NCBI GenBank assembly: GCA_020726505.1
Contig: JAHLEZ010000010.1
Location: forward strand, 558,001-622,000
DNA length: 64,000 nucleotides
Source of the DNA: Leptodontidium sp. MPI-SDFR-AT-0119
Lineage: Eukaryota; Ascomycota; Leotiomycetes; Helotiales; Leptodontidiaceae
Direction of reading: 5' to 3'
The notes beneath the pieces are model-generated. The model ran no database searches. It was not told where the DNA came from and saw only the letters and a program-made list of their open reading frames with translations. This document shows, piece by piece, positions 38,779 through 49,546 of this stretch. Numbering within the stretch: position 1 is the first letter of the stretch; each line of letters starts with the position of its first letter. The position numbers were made by a program, and so were the translations under genes.

Positions 38779-40037
38779 ATGCCAAAGATCTTCATACCTC
38801 AGGCTTTCCCCAGACTCATCTCGAGATCTCAATTGCCGGTTCTCAGATCTACACTCTCACTTCTTGCTTACAACAACCCCTCACCCCGCCGCTATCTAAA
38901 CACCACTCTTAAAACCAATACCAGCAGCAACATCAACAGCAACCCAAATCCCCGACCCATCTCCTCAAACCACAAAGCAACCGCCAAAATGTCTAGCAAC
39001 CCCGTCTTCGCACCTGGCAAGCTCGCCGTGATAACAGGCGGTGCATCAGGTATAGGTCTAGCTCTAGCGACGAAATGTGCAGGCTATGGCATGAAAGTCG
39101 TGATAGTCGATAACAACGCCTCGAATCTGAAAGCTGCGAAGGAGTCGATTAAGGGGAGCGTTGAGACGGCGGAGATGGATGTTGGGAAGGTTGAGGATTT
39201 TGAGGGATTGAAGGTTAGTTAGGATATATTTCATTTTATGTTCTAGAGATTCTTGAGAGTTGAGATGAGTTGAGATGAGTTGAGTCGGAGTGCTTTTCCT
39301 ATTTGAGTCCCTGGAAAGGGGGGGGGTTGAGATATCAAACACAGGGGACATATGCTTGAAGTATCATAACAACTCTCACTAACCACTCCCTCACCCCCAC
39401 GCAGACCCAAATAACCCAATCCCACAACGGAGCTATCTCCCTCCTCGCCCTCAACGCCGGCATAGGTCTAAAGAGCGACTGGAGCGACAGCGCCTACTTC
39501 CACAAAATAATGGACGTCAACCTCTTCGGCGTAATCCACGGTCTCAACGTCCTGCTCCCCCTCACAACCGCCACCTCACCAAGTAGTGTAATAATCACAG
39601 GCTCCAAACAAGGAATAACGAACCCGCCGGGAAACCCAGCTTACAACGCCTCCAAAGCAGCCGTGAAAGCACTAGCCGAGCACCTCTCCTATGACCTGGC
39701 AAAGACCTCCCCTCATACTTCCGTACACTTGCTCATTCCGGGCTGGACATTCACGGGTTTGTCGGGGAACAAACCGTTTGCCAAGGAGGGAGAGGAGAGG
39801 AGGGAGAAACCGGCTGGGGCGTGGAGTCCGGACCAGGTTGTGGAGTTTCTGGAGGTGAAGATGGTGGAGGGAAAGTTTTGGGTCATTTGTCCAGATGGCG
39901 ATGTTACCGAGGAGATGGATCGGAGGAGGATGTTGTGGACTGCGAATGATGCTGTACAGGGGAGGCCGCCGTTGTCGAGGTGGAGGGAGGAGTTGAAGGG
40001 GGAGGCGGAGGAGTGGATGAGGAATGTGAAGATTTAA
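38779..40037 (+). CDS. Short-chain dehydrogenase/reductase, probable mitochondrial leader
   Basis: NAD(P)-dependent oxidoreductase of the classical SDR family; the substrate is unknown. Exons 38779-39213 and 39405-40037, split by a 191-base intron (CACTAAC branch site), give 355 residues. The cofactor motif TGGASGIG is at 86-93, the LNAG strand follows the intron, and the catalytic Ser212, Tyr225 and Lys229 (YNASK) are present. The first 70 residues are rich in Arg, Ser, Leu, Asn and Thr with almost no acidic side chains, like a mitochondrial presequence. A second in-frame ATG at 38989 sits in a stronger context (gccaaaATGtc) and begins just before the catalytic fold, so a shorter cytosolic form is plausible. 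It ends about 210 bases from the convergent SNF12 gene. Confidence 0.88.
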
Positions 40038-40246
40038 ACAGATTTGATCTGTCTGGAGGTGCTTGGCTGGCAAGATGAGACGAATACTCGCGATCAATCA
40101 CACATATTTGAGAGTAGTCAAAAGAAAACAATGAAAGGAAATGTAAGTTCTCTTGGTATTCTCTTACTCCCCGAACCTGATATTGTACAGAATCCTACAT
40201 ACCAAGTTTTCCCCCAACTCCATATTCGCCATGACTTAAAACCAGA

Positions 40247-42046
40247 TCAAACCTTAACCCTAGGCCCAACCATCAACTTCACACTCTGCTTGACATTCTC
40301 GCTTGCCCAGATACTATTCTGACCACCTCGTCTCCACTCATCTCCACTAGCATCCTCTCCACCGCCTCTAGGCGCCTCACCAGACACGACTTCCAGATCT
40401 CTCTTTTGCGAGCTAAGCCACTTCGCGATGAAGTCCGAAGGACTCCTCGAGAGAGCTTCAAAGAATTGGTGTTTAGACTTGGAAAGCATGATGGCCTGTA
40501 CTAGAGTTGCGAGGTGTCTGTCATGCTCTACGATCTCGCGGAGATTTGTAGCGTAAACAGGATTGGTGAGGTAGGCGGCGAGAGAAGCTTTCAATGGATC
40601 ATCGACTTGGACTTGGACGTCGTAAATTGTGGGTTGAGGGTTCTCGTGGAACTCTTTATCAACTCTGATGGTATAGGGAAGCTTGACAGGCGCGAGTGGT
40701 GTCATATGTGGAATGAGAGCATCAGGTACATGTGGGATGTAGCCCTTCTCGCGACCAATGAGCTATTTCAGTTAGTGACATTCTTTCCTCAACGGAACAC
40801 TCAACTTACTGCTCTGAGACGATCATCACATTCAAATGTCCTCTTCTCATCCTCTTCTTGTAAACCCATTGCCGTAACATACTCCCAAATACCCATGATG
40901 GCCTCTGCGCGTGTAGCGACATTGGTATCCAGGATATCAGCAAGAACCGGACTCAATTGAAACCTCTCTGGGTTTTCATCGCGAACCAGATTGATTGTGA
41001 TATTCACGTTCTCATCTCCTCCACGCTTGAATTCCAATTGATCGAAATCAGCAGCATTTGGGAGGTTGGCAGTGTTCGGCGCAACTGCAGGCTTCTTCCA
41101 TTCCACGCTCTGATCCGCACCATCCTTGGATTTGTTCCGGTCGAAGTCAACGGTCATCGCCTTGAAGAAATGCGATAACTTGTACAGCTTTGTAGGTGGC
41201 TTAGCCGTCTTCTTCTCTTCCTTTCCGTCCTCGTCCATGGCATCATCTTCATCATCACTGTCATCGCTTTCCAAACCATCGTCTGCCTCATCCAACAATC
41301 GTCCTTCAATCTTGACCCGGTATGAGGAATCCATATTGGTGCTGAAGTCGAAGGCGTCTACATCGAGAGTGTCGGCTTGCCAGGGCTGGTCCTCCACAGT
41401 ATTACTAACGAAGAGCCGTAACGTCCTATACCTCTTCACAGAAAGTTAGCACCAACTCTTCAAGTAGCCGTCCCTCATTCGTCCATCCATCTCTCCATAC
41501 CTTGACATTTCTATTGACCGAGTCCTGAATATCCAGCCTCTTCCGCATCATTGTAGAATCCAACTTGCGCTCCAACTCCCTCAAGTCCCTGTACCGCTGA
41601 ACACCATCGCCAATAACGCAATCCTCGACGCCTTCCGGTATATTCTTGTCGACAGGCTTGATACTGCGCGCCTTTGCACGTGCGATTGCATTTTCCGCTA
41701 CTTTTTGTTGCGCCGAGTGCTGCGCAGCAGTCAGCTGTTGCTGGGGATGCGCTCCTGAAATCATTGGGCCTGTTGGAATGACGGGGTTAGTTAGATATTG
41801 TGTGATTCGCGGTGCAAATGGAAGAAGAATGAGGCGACAGAGTTTGATCCCACAGACTGAGACTGAGACCCGGACTGAGAACAGTGCAGGGTGGGCAAGG
41901 CAAGGCAAGGCAGGGCAGGGCAAGGTAGAGCAGAGAAGAGCAAAGTAAACCAAAGTAGAGCACGTACCAATTCCTCTCCTCGATGCGGCAGCTGCTGGGG
42001 AACGCTGCGGCGCCTGCTGAGGGAAGGGGCGGTATGTGGGCTGCAT
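40247..42046 (-). CDS. SNF12: SNF12/SMARCD-type subunit of SWI/SNF (SWIB domain)
   Basis: Subunit of the SWI/SNF (or RSC, as Rsc6) chromatin-remodelling complex. Minus-strand exons are 42046-41968, 41769-41501, 41433-40810 and 40762-40247, with introns of 198, 67 and 47 bases, giving 495 residues. The N-terminus is Pro/Gln/Ala-rich. A conserved SMARCD helix follows (ELERKLDSTMMRKRLDIQDS), then the region around RTLRLFVSNT, an acidic insert (SDDSDDEDDAMDED), and the SWIB/MDM2 fold at about 270-350 (PERFQLSPVLADIL). The C-terminal region is helical. The start at 42046 (MQPTYRPFPQQ) is chosen; an in-frame ATG at 42166 would add 40 basic residues. The first intron is unusually long and full of GCAAGG/GCAGG repeats. 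Confidence 0.9.
41896..41930. repeat. GGCAA/GGCAG tandem repeat inside SNF12 intron 1
   Basis: Seven or so five-base units (GGCAA then GGCAG) within the 198-base first intron of SNF12, near its 5' splice site. The repeat accounts for part of this intron's extra length compared with the usual 46-80 bases here. Confidence 0.85.
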
Positions 42047-43037
42047 CTTGACCGGAACAGACAGACCAGAAGTTGCAGCAGGAATTGCAGCAGTAGCGCG
42101 ACGTGTCCGGGACCGAGTGGAATGGGACGGAATGAAATGGAGGGGAGAGAAGGAGTGGTGTTTCACAGATCAAATGTGTAGCGGATGCTCACTGCGATAC
42201 GATATGCGTGCTGCGTGCTGTCAAATTAATGGCCGTCGCGTTGAACTCAACTGCTACGCGAGCGGAGGTTGGAGCGAGATGGAGATGTTGTGCTGTTCGA
42301 ATGCGGTTTAGTCCCGGCAAGGAGAAGAAGGATGGAAGGATAAAAGTTAGCCCGGCTAAAAGCTCAGCCTCAGTTAGCCTCACAGCCTTGTCAGATTGCC
42401 CGGGGTGCGGTGCATCGTAGAATAGCAATGGGAAAGAAAGGGTGGAATAGGTGTAAGTATGAAGATCTAATATTTGGTAGATAAAGGTGACGATCTTTCA
42501 AAAGTCAATTTACACTTTCCACCTACTCAGTGCGTGCCGAGGAAATTATATTTATTGTCTTTCGTCAAGCATTCATTCTATGCAAGGAAGCATGACTTGT
42601 CCTCTGGAGTGTACGCCGTTTCAGGGCCATCAAGTCTTCAAGTGCTTTCGAACTTTTCATTTAAAGAGCTCTAATCTTTGAGTGCACTTCAAAGTCTTGA
42701 ATCATCAACAGGCTTTCACTCTGGAGTCAAGACTCAAGCTTCAACCCATCACACACTCCAAACTCTTCTGACCATATCCTGCTCTCATTGATGATATGCA
42801 CCCAACGCCATCCTAATTACAATGACCGTTATCGATTCTCGAATCCCATGCCCGAAAACTCCAGTGCTAGTTACTATATCCAGCAATGCCCGTGTAGTAA
42901 GCCGCCCTTTCTAAAGGCTGTGGCCCTACTTATTCCGATGAGAACCCAATGACTGACTGCTCTTTTACAATTCATACTGAGAGGCCCCCTACATGATCCT
43001 CCTCGATCTCCTCTCCCAATGACTTGAACACCCTCTT
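42047..43037. other. Intergenic: SNF12 promoter and HYM1 3' flank
   Basis: 991 bases between tandem minus-strand genes. I see only short frames without recognisable products and no RNA gene. Confidence 0.55.
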
Positions 43038-44344
43038 CTATCGTGCCTGTGATCCCAAAGGTGCTGGTTTCTGTGTCGGCTCAACGGGTGTTGGTGGCAT
43101 ATTCTTGATCTGCTTGATCAAGAACTCTCTCTCGTCGATGAATTGCTCATCCTCGGTTCGATCTTGTAAGAATTCCTTCAAAAAGACTAACAGCCTCTCT
43201 CGGTTGATGAGCAATATCTTCTGTACCGCAATCGACTTGTGGGGATTCGCAACAAAGACCTTGAAGACATGGAAGCCCTCATATTGCACCATCTTTCTCT
43301 CGTCTCTGAGAAGATTCATGCATATTTTCAAATGCTCTCCTCGGTCAACATAGGCCGTCATTACGGCATAATTCGCCCGGTCCAGAAGAATTTCGCCGAG
43401 AAGCTTTATTGATTGCCGCTTAGTGACATAGCTGTCTGACTTGACAAGGATGTTGTTGTACTTATCAAAGAAGAGGTCGAAATTTGTGGACAAGTACTGT
43501 GCAACAAGTTGCTTGTGCTTGGTCAGTAGTTCCTAGAATGGTGTTAGCCAAGTGTGCATAATAAAGCTAGTAACTCGACTTACTCTGAAAGTTGTGAATG
43601 CATCTGCACCGACTTCGAATGAACCTTGGTCGATCCACTTGAAGAACTTCCAGAAAACACCATTCCCACTCTGCCTCAGCTCCGGATTTATACCAGTTAA
43701 TCCTTTTGGACCGGGACTTCCATCAGCCTGATCATCATACAGTATGATAGCCGCGGCCGCATCACTCTTCAAGACTTCTCTGAGCACTGTTCCAGCCGGT
43801 GTAGCACTCTCCTTATGATCATACCCGTTGCACAGTTCCACCAAAACTTCTGGTCGGTTGTTTATAACGTAGCTCAGGGCGAGAGGCTCGCTCTTTGGGG
43901 ATGCAGTTGGAGGACGAAATCGCAGAACGTATGAGAATATAACTTGGGTATCCTTTCTCGACTCGAATGGTAATCGCCACAGGTTCACAGCAAGGAGGTA
44001 GAGTAGGTCCTCTTGTATCATTCCAGTCACAAGGGAGTATACTTGTTCAGGGCTACTTTCGGTTTCTAGAAACCAATGTTAGTATGGATAGAATGGAACG
44101 GGGATGCTGTAGAACACACCCTGAGTACCTTGCAGGACGAACTTCATTTGTCCCAGGGTTTTCGCAAGTTCCTCGGCCTATGCTTGAATCAGCTTCCAGC
44201 TCTCTATCTGCGAGTGCTCTCAGGGGAGATATTGCACACCTTCGCAGCTCCAGCTGGGCCGTCGAGCTTCAGCATCTGCTCTTTTGCCTGCTTTGGCAAA
44301 TCCACCGTATTCGTCCGTGGACGGCGTCCAAAGAGGAACGACAT
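43038..44344 (-). CDS. HYM1: Hym1/Mo25 scaffold protein
   Basis: Mo25-family scaffold of the RAM/MOR signalling network: it activates Ste20/Kic1-type kinases upstream of the NDR kinase Cbk1/COT1 and is needed for polarity, septation and conidiophore development (hymA in Aspergillus). Minus-strand exons are 44344-44240, 44177-44120, 44065-43584 and 43532-43038 (introns of 62, 54 and 51 bases), giving 379 residues, the usual family length. It starts MSFLFGRRPRTNTVDLPKQA, as fungal Hym1 does. The body is all-helical with LCNGYDHKESATPAGTVLRE and the motif NFDLFFDKYNNILVKSDSYVTKRQS, hallmarks of Mo25 armadillo-like repeats. Divergent from the PRMT3 gene. Confidence 0.95.
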
Positions 44345-44760
44345 TCTGGGCGGTGTTTTGTTTGTTTGCCGTGTCGAAGCCAAGTGTTTACACTGCGCGT
44401 CGGCTCTGGAGGAGGGAGTTGTTGATTCAGCTGTGGTAGGAGATGGCAAAGGAGAGCATGTAGGAGGAAGAAAGCCGGCGCAAAATCATAACACAGTCGT
44501 ATGTCTTTGAGTTTCCCTGGCCGAGGGTTCAGGTTCGGGGATGTTGGGCTGGTTGGTTGGTTGGTTTGTTATTGATTAATTGAGGGAGTGGGTTGGGTTG
44601 GGCTGGGCTGCAATCGTCCAAGTGCCAGTCAGTGCCAGCGCCAGTGCCAGTGCATCGATGTTTTGTTCGGCGCTGAGTTCTGGGCTGGCTCGTTCACTGC
44701 GCTGCGCTGCCGCCCCTTGTTTGCTGCTGCCACTCGGGCTCGCACAGCAACCAGCCCGGC

Positions 44761-44787
44761 ACAACACAACACAACACAACACAACAC
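44761..44787. repeat. (ACAAC)n tandem repeat
   Basis: Five ACAAC units in the HYM1-PRMT3 divergent spacer. Confidence 0.9.
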
Positions 44788-45170
44788 AGACCAGGAAGGT
44801 GCTGGAGTTCTTGCGAGGAAACGGAGAAAACTCACAGACCATTACCGCAAAGATATGCCATTGTTTATTAAACCATAATGACTTTTAAATCCTCCCTCCC
44901 TCCCTGACCTCCCAGCATGCCTCCTCCAGACCAGGCCCGGCCCGGGGTTATCTCCACGTGCCGATACGGCAGCATATCGGGCATTTACAGGGATGCTCCC
45001 AGGCGAAGCTCTCTCGGCCAACCGCTGCCAACACACAGAAACTTTCTTTATGCAGGAACTGCTGAGTTGAATAAAACTAAAACTAAAACCAACAGATCAA
45101 TCAAAAAATATACTCCAAGTCAGGCACAACTGCTTTCCTTGGAAACATCGTTTTGATTGCCACTACTTTC

Positions 45171-45200
45171 AGAACCAGAACCAGAACCAGAACCAGAAAC
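45171..45200. repeat. (AGAACC)n repeat just upstream of the PRMT3 start
   Basis: Nearly five AGAACC units ending eight bases before the PRMT3 ATG at 45208, so the repeat lies in the 5' leader of the mRNA. Confidence 0.9.
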
Positions 45201-45207
45201 ATTCATC

Positions 45208-46906
45208 ATGTCGGGCACCGCTGAACCCGAGAAGTATGCAGCCTCGTCTGGGAGTTCCGAGAACTCAGATATTCTCGACCTCAAGAATGACGAGGGATGG
45301 CAAGATGCCGAGCCCGATCAGGAAGAGTTCCAGTTCATCTCGTTGTTGGATGATGAGGTCTTCACCGACATCCACGCAATGCTGAAACATTGCAAAGAAA
45401 AACACAACTTCGATTTCCTGGAAGTCAGACAGAAACTCGGCCTGGACTTCTATGGTAATATCAAGCTCGTCAACTATATCCGTTCTCAAGTCCACAGTGG
45501 CAAGAAAGTGTCTCCTGATGTTTCCAAGGCCGACTTTGAGGACGACAAGTTTCTGAAGCCGGTTCTAGAAGACGATGCACTGCTCTTCAGCCTGGATGAA
45601 CTGCCCGAGGTCACAGAGCAGGTTCAAAGCGGAAACTCAGACAAGGGCAAAGCTGTTTCCGCTGACTCTGAACCACTGGCTGCCCGTGTGATTGAACTAG
45701 AGGAGGACTTGCGCAGGATGCAACTGCAGTTCGACAACTACCGATCAACTGTTTCACAAACATTGGATGAACGATGGAATGCGACTGGTCCATCGAAGTC
45801 GACCGAGGAGAAAGAACAGAAGAGAGATGATGATAGTCACTATTTCAGCTCTTACTCCTACAACGGTCAGTTTGGTTGTGCTTAACTCCTCAGCTTGGCT
45901 AACAACTATAGATATTCATGAAACCATGTTGAAGGATTCCGTCCGGACTGATGCTTACCGAGACTTCATCTACAACCACAAGTCTCTGCTTGCCGGCAAG
46001 ACAGTTCTTGATGTAGGCTGTGGTACTGGTATTCTGAGCATGTTCTGTGCCAAAGCCGGTGCTGCACGTGTCATTGCAGTTGACAACTCAGCCATCATTG
46101 ACAAAGCCCGAGAGAACATCTTCAACAATGGCTTTGCCGACAAGATCACCTGTCTCAGGGGTAAAATCGAAGAAGTTACTCTTCCCGTCGACAAAGTTGA
46201 CATCATTGTCAGCGAATGGATGGGATACTGCCTACTCTACGAGGCCATGCTTGACAGTGTCATCTACGCCCGAGACAAGTACCTCACTCCAGAAGGCCTC
46301 ATGATTCCAAGTCATATGAACATGTGGGTAGCGCCCGTTGCGGATCCGGAGTATATCATAGACCACATTGCATTCTGGCGTGATGTCTACGGATTCGACA
46401 TGAAAGCCATGCAAGCCGGGATCCATGATGATGCTCAAGTGCTTCACATGCCTGCCAGAACCGTGTGCGCCGAGCCATTCCCATTCCTGCAACTGAGCTT
46501 GCACACAACGACCGTCAAGGATCTTGTCTTCAAGCGAAAATGGCAAGCAAAGCTCGAAGAAGATGTCGATGCCTTGGATGGATTCATCATCTGGTTCGAT
46601 TCATTCTTCATGCCTTCACGAGAAGACGTCGTCCCAGAGAACGCACGAGCCGAGGAGTGGACTAAAGAGGGCAAGAAGGGAATTGCATTCACAACTGGCC
46701 CTGGAGGAAAGGAGACTCACTGGAAGCAGGGCGTCATGTTGATTGAGAATACCAAGGAGAAGCCTGCCAGCCACAAGGCCGGTGAGGAGATCTCCGGAGA
46801 GCTTGAGTATGCTGTACCAGAGGACAATTCCCGCGCATTGAATGTCGGAATGACTTGGAAGTTTGGCGAGAACAAGGAGAGAACTCAGACGTGGAAGATG
46901 AGATAA
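45208..46906 (+). CDS. PRMT3: Protein arginine N-methyltransferase 3 (PRMT3/RmtB-like)
   Basis: Type I arginine methyltransferase; PRMT3 family members methylate ribosomal protein Rps2 in the cytosol. Exons 45208-45865 and 45912-46906 (46-base intron, donor GTCAGT) give 550 residues. The N-terminus has an acidic head, a zinc-finger-like region (41-70), and a coiled coil around 180-205. The catalytic core has VLDVGCGTG (251-259, AdoMet binding), the double-E loop SEWMGYCLLYE (320-330) and the THW loop near the C-terminal part of the barrel. In the finger the HxxxxH half is kept (His61, His66) but the expected CxxC pair is replaced by SLLD, so zinc binding is doubtful. Start taken at MSGTAEPEKY; there is no earlier in-frame ATG in the open stretch. 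Confidence 0.94.
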
Positions 46907-47138
46907 GCTTACGATGGACATGATCAAGCGTTCATAGTTACTGTAGGGCGTGGATTCCTGGTGGTCCTGCATGTTTGAGATTCAAGAAGCAGCTAAATAC
47001 CAACATTGCGCCCAACAGCATGATATACCACAAAAGCAATGCAAATTTTCTAAAATTATACTAAGTCATCAATCAAATGATTTTCACAAGTCTCCTACCT
47101 CTCCCAATCTCAATGCCGTCAAGCGAGCTTCGGAGCAA

Positions 47139-48237
47139 TCACTCTCCCTTAACAGCAAGTACAGCCTTTTTCTGGCCAACTTCATTCTCCCTCTTCACAA
47201 ACTTTGCAATGTGCTCAGGGACCTGCAGAATGCAAATTAGCACATTCCTTCTATCTCACCTCCAAAAGGAACTATGTTTACCTTCTCCACTCTATTCTCA
47301 GGACTCTCGATTGGCGTCCCATACGCAGTCCAAGTAGGTACGACGCCAATCCAAGTCTTAGCTCTCAACTCATCATTCTTCATATCCGCTCTATCATCCG
47401 AGGGGCCACCATTCCTGATCTATATTTCGGGCATTTTAGCAAGTATACTTCCAAACAAGAAACGAAATGCAGACCAACTCGCCATCTCACAAAACCCTAT
47501 TCGGAAAAGAAAGAAAACAAACAACATCATCATTAATCCTATGAAGGAAAGAAGAAGGAACAGGGAGCAAGAACAAGCAAACCCACCTTAGCCGAAGCAT
47601 CCACAACCCTCACCCTTAAGATCTGCGTACTCGTCATCTCCGTCTTCGTCGGTGGGATCCTCGAGTTCTCCCACCGCTCATCCACAACCCCATTGGTGAT
47701 CTTCTCCATAGCCCACAACTTCTCATCCGCATCCTCAACAGTCGTCGCATAGCCATGCAGGATCGCAGAGCGGTAGTTGTAGCTATGGTGGTTGGGGGTG
47801 AGTGCTAAAACCAGACCGTCAAGATGAGTTGCTGCGATGGTGAGGGGAAAGCCTTCTTCTTCGTCTGAGGGAGAGGTTTTGCCGAGACGCATGAGACGTG
47901 AGGAGATGTACCCGTGCAGGTAGAGGTTTAGGGGCGAGGAGGTGGGCATGTCAGGGGAGGAAAAGGAGGCCATGAACCCGAGCATGGGGATCATGGCTGG
48001 GAAGGGGTCGGAGGGGTCGGGTGTTGGGAAGGAGACGTGGAGGACTTGGGTTGTGTTGACTATTTCGTGGATGGTTTGGTAGTCGTATTTGCCTGGTTGT
48101 TTGTTAACTCTCTATTTACTCTTACTGAATAATGCTAAGTGGGATAGGTAAGTAGGTGACTTACCTCGTGGCTTGCCATAGCGCTGGACTGTGTTTCGAG
48201 CCAACTTTGGATAGGCTGGAGAGTCTGAGTTTGACAT
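47139..48237 (-). CDS. Flavin-nucleotide-binding protein (PNPOx-like split barrel)
   Basis: Small FMN-binding protein of the pyridoxamine-phosphate-oxidase-like fold, the family often labelled 5-nitroimidazole resistance or flavin-nucleotide-binding; the physiological reaction in fungi is not established. Minus-strand exons 48237-48165, 48092-47587, 47419-47282 and 47222-47139 (introns of 72, 167 and 59 bases) give 266 residues. It begins MSNSDSPAYPKLARNTVQRY and continues KYDYQTIHEIVNTTQVLHVS, the usual start of the barrel. Central features are PLTIAATHLDGLVLALTPNH and NYRSAILHGYATTV. The small third exon supplies TWIGVVPTWTAYGTP and the last exon ends VLAVKGE. The 167-base second intron is the least certain join, but both sides keep frame. 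It ends about 230 bases from convergent PRMT3. Confidence 0.85.
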
Positions 48238-49546
48238 TGTGATGTTTGTTGAGGAAGTTCTAAGTAAGTGGGTGGATGAGGAAGAGCAAGATGATGATGA
48301 TCAAAAAAGATACAGATACTTCTTGGCTCTCTTTATAGACTCAAGATATCCGTCTGTGAGTCACTCAATTCCTGAAAGGAGGGATACAGCTCATGGGCTA
48401 TTGCATGAAGAAAATCACGTGTAGAAAATAATGAACAAAGTCTCGACGCAGTGCGATGTCGTTCTGTTTGACTTTAGCTATTCTGAGGAGGTCCATCCGA
48501 TAGCCAATATGTCTCCACCAATCATCAATAACCTGTATCAAAGACCTCCAGATACTAGTGGTCCTGACGATTACCTGCAGTCATACCTACCCCACACCTG
48601 TTCGGGGCGATGGGGTCGGCTCAATTTCGAACGGATACTGATCCCGAAGCCGAGAAAGAAGTCCCGGACTTGAAGATATCTAGATACATATCCGAGCTTC
48701 GGAAGGACTTCGAAATCTCGAAATACTGGCTTTCTGACAGAAGCTTCTCGATCAAAGGGAAATATAGGGCATGTTGGGACCAAGGACCAATCCAGTCTAG
48801 GGGCGTCTCGGCTATTGTACATCGGTCCCCTTCTTTTCCAACGACGACATCGACTTCCACACAATCATTCCTCGATCATCAATGCTTCCAACGTCATGCC
48901 TTTCCCTTTCTACCATGCCAGCAGCACAGCCACCAGAAAGGTGGTTATAGGCTTGGACTTTAGCGGCGTAATCACACACGTCGAATGGTCCTGCCCTCTC
49001 TTGCAGGCTTGATCATGTTGAAAGGGCTTCAAGTGAGAACTGTCACTTTGCTTCATTTTACTTAGCCTTGCTGTCCTACTTCTTTGAATTATTACGGTAT
49101 TGGGTTTACAGAAGAAGTCATTTATTTCCATCTTCTCGAAGAGCTTCCCGTTCAGTACTTCATTATTCCTTTTTTGTTCACCGAGTAGTAAAGTGAATTG
49201 CCACAGTTTGGTACGCCTGACAAGTGCGGTTATGGTGGATCTGGTATGGCCTCACATTCAACCAGTGACCCTACGTTTCAAAACCGAGCTAAAGACTCAA
49301 AGTCCATGGCCTGGAACTTCTCCCATAGCTCCTCATGCCGTTAGTGACCAAACAGTCGTTGCGGTGGCACGTCATCTCCAAGAGCTGGTTCCCTGCACAC
49401 ATCTCTTCACACTTCGCGATTTCCTTATGAGCGCGCAATCATACCTTTTTTCACCTCGACAGTTCTCGAGAAAAGTGATAAACAGTACCGTTTCCCTCCC
49501 CCTTCGCCCATCCTCGACGCATATTCAAAGTCTCAGACAGTCAATC
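48238..49546. promoter_or_regulatory. Divergent spacer, flavin-binding protein / coiled-coil protein
   Basis: 1.3 kb between divergent starts. The last 447 bases are open in frame with the coiled-coil gene and contain an in-frame ATG at 49232, but their translation looks unlike the rest of that protein. No other supported gene. Confidence 0.5.

Larger units (their letters stand above)
44345..45207. promoter_or_regulatory. Divergent promoter region, HYM1 / PRMT3
   Basis: 863 bases between divergent starts. It holds several tandem repeats: GTGCCA-type (44622-44653), ACAAC units (44761-44787) and AGAACC units (45171-45200). Open frames across them have no recognisable domain. Confidence 0.6.
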
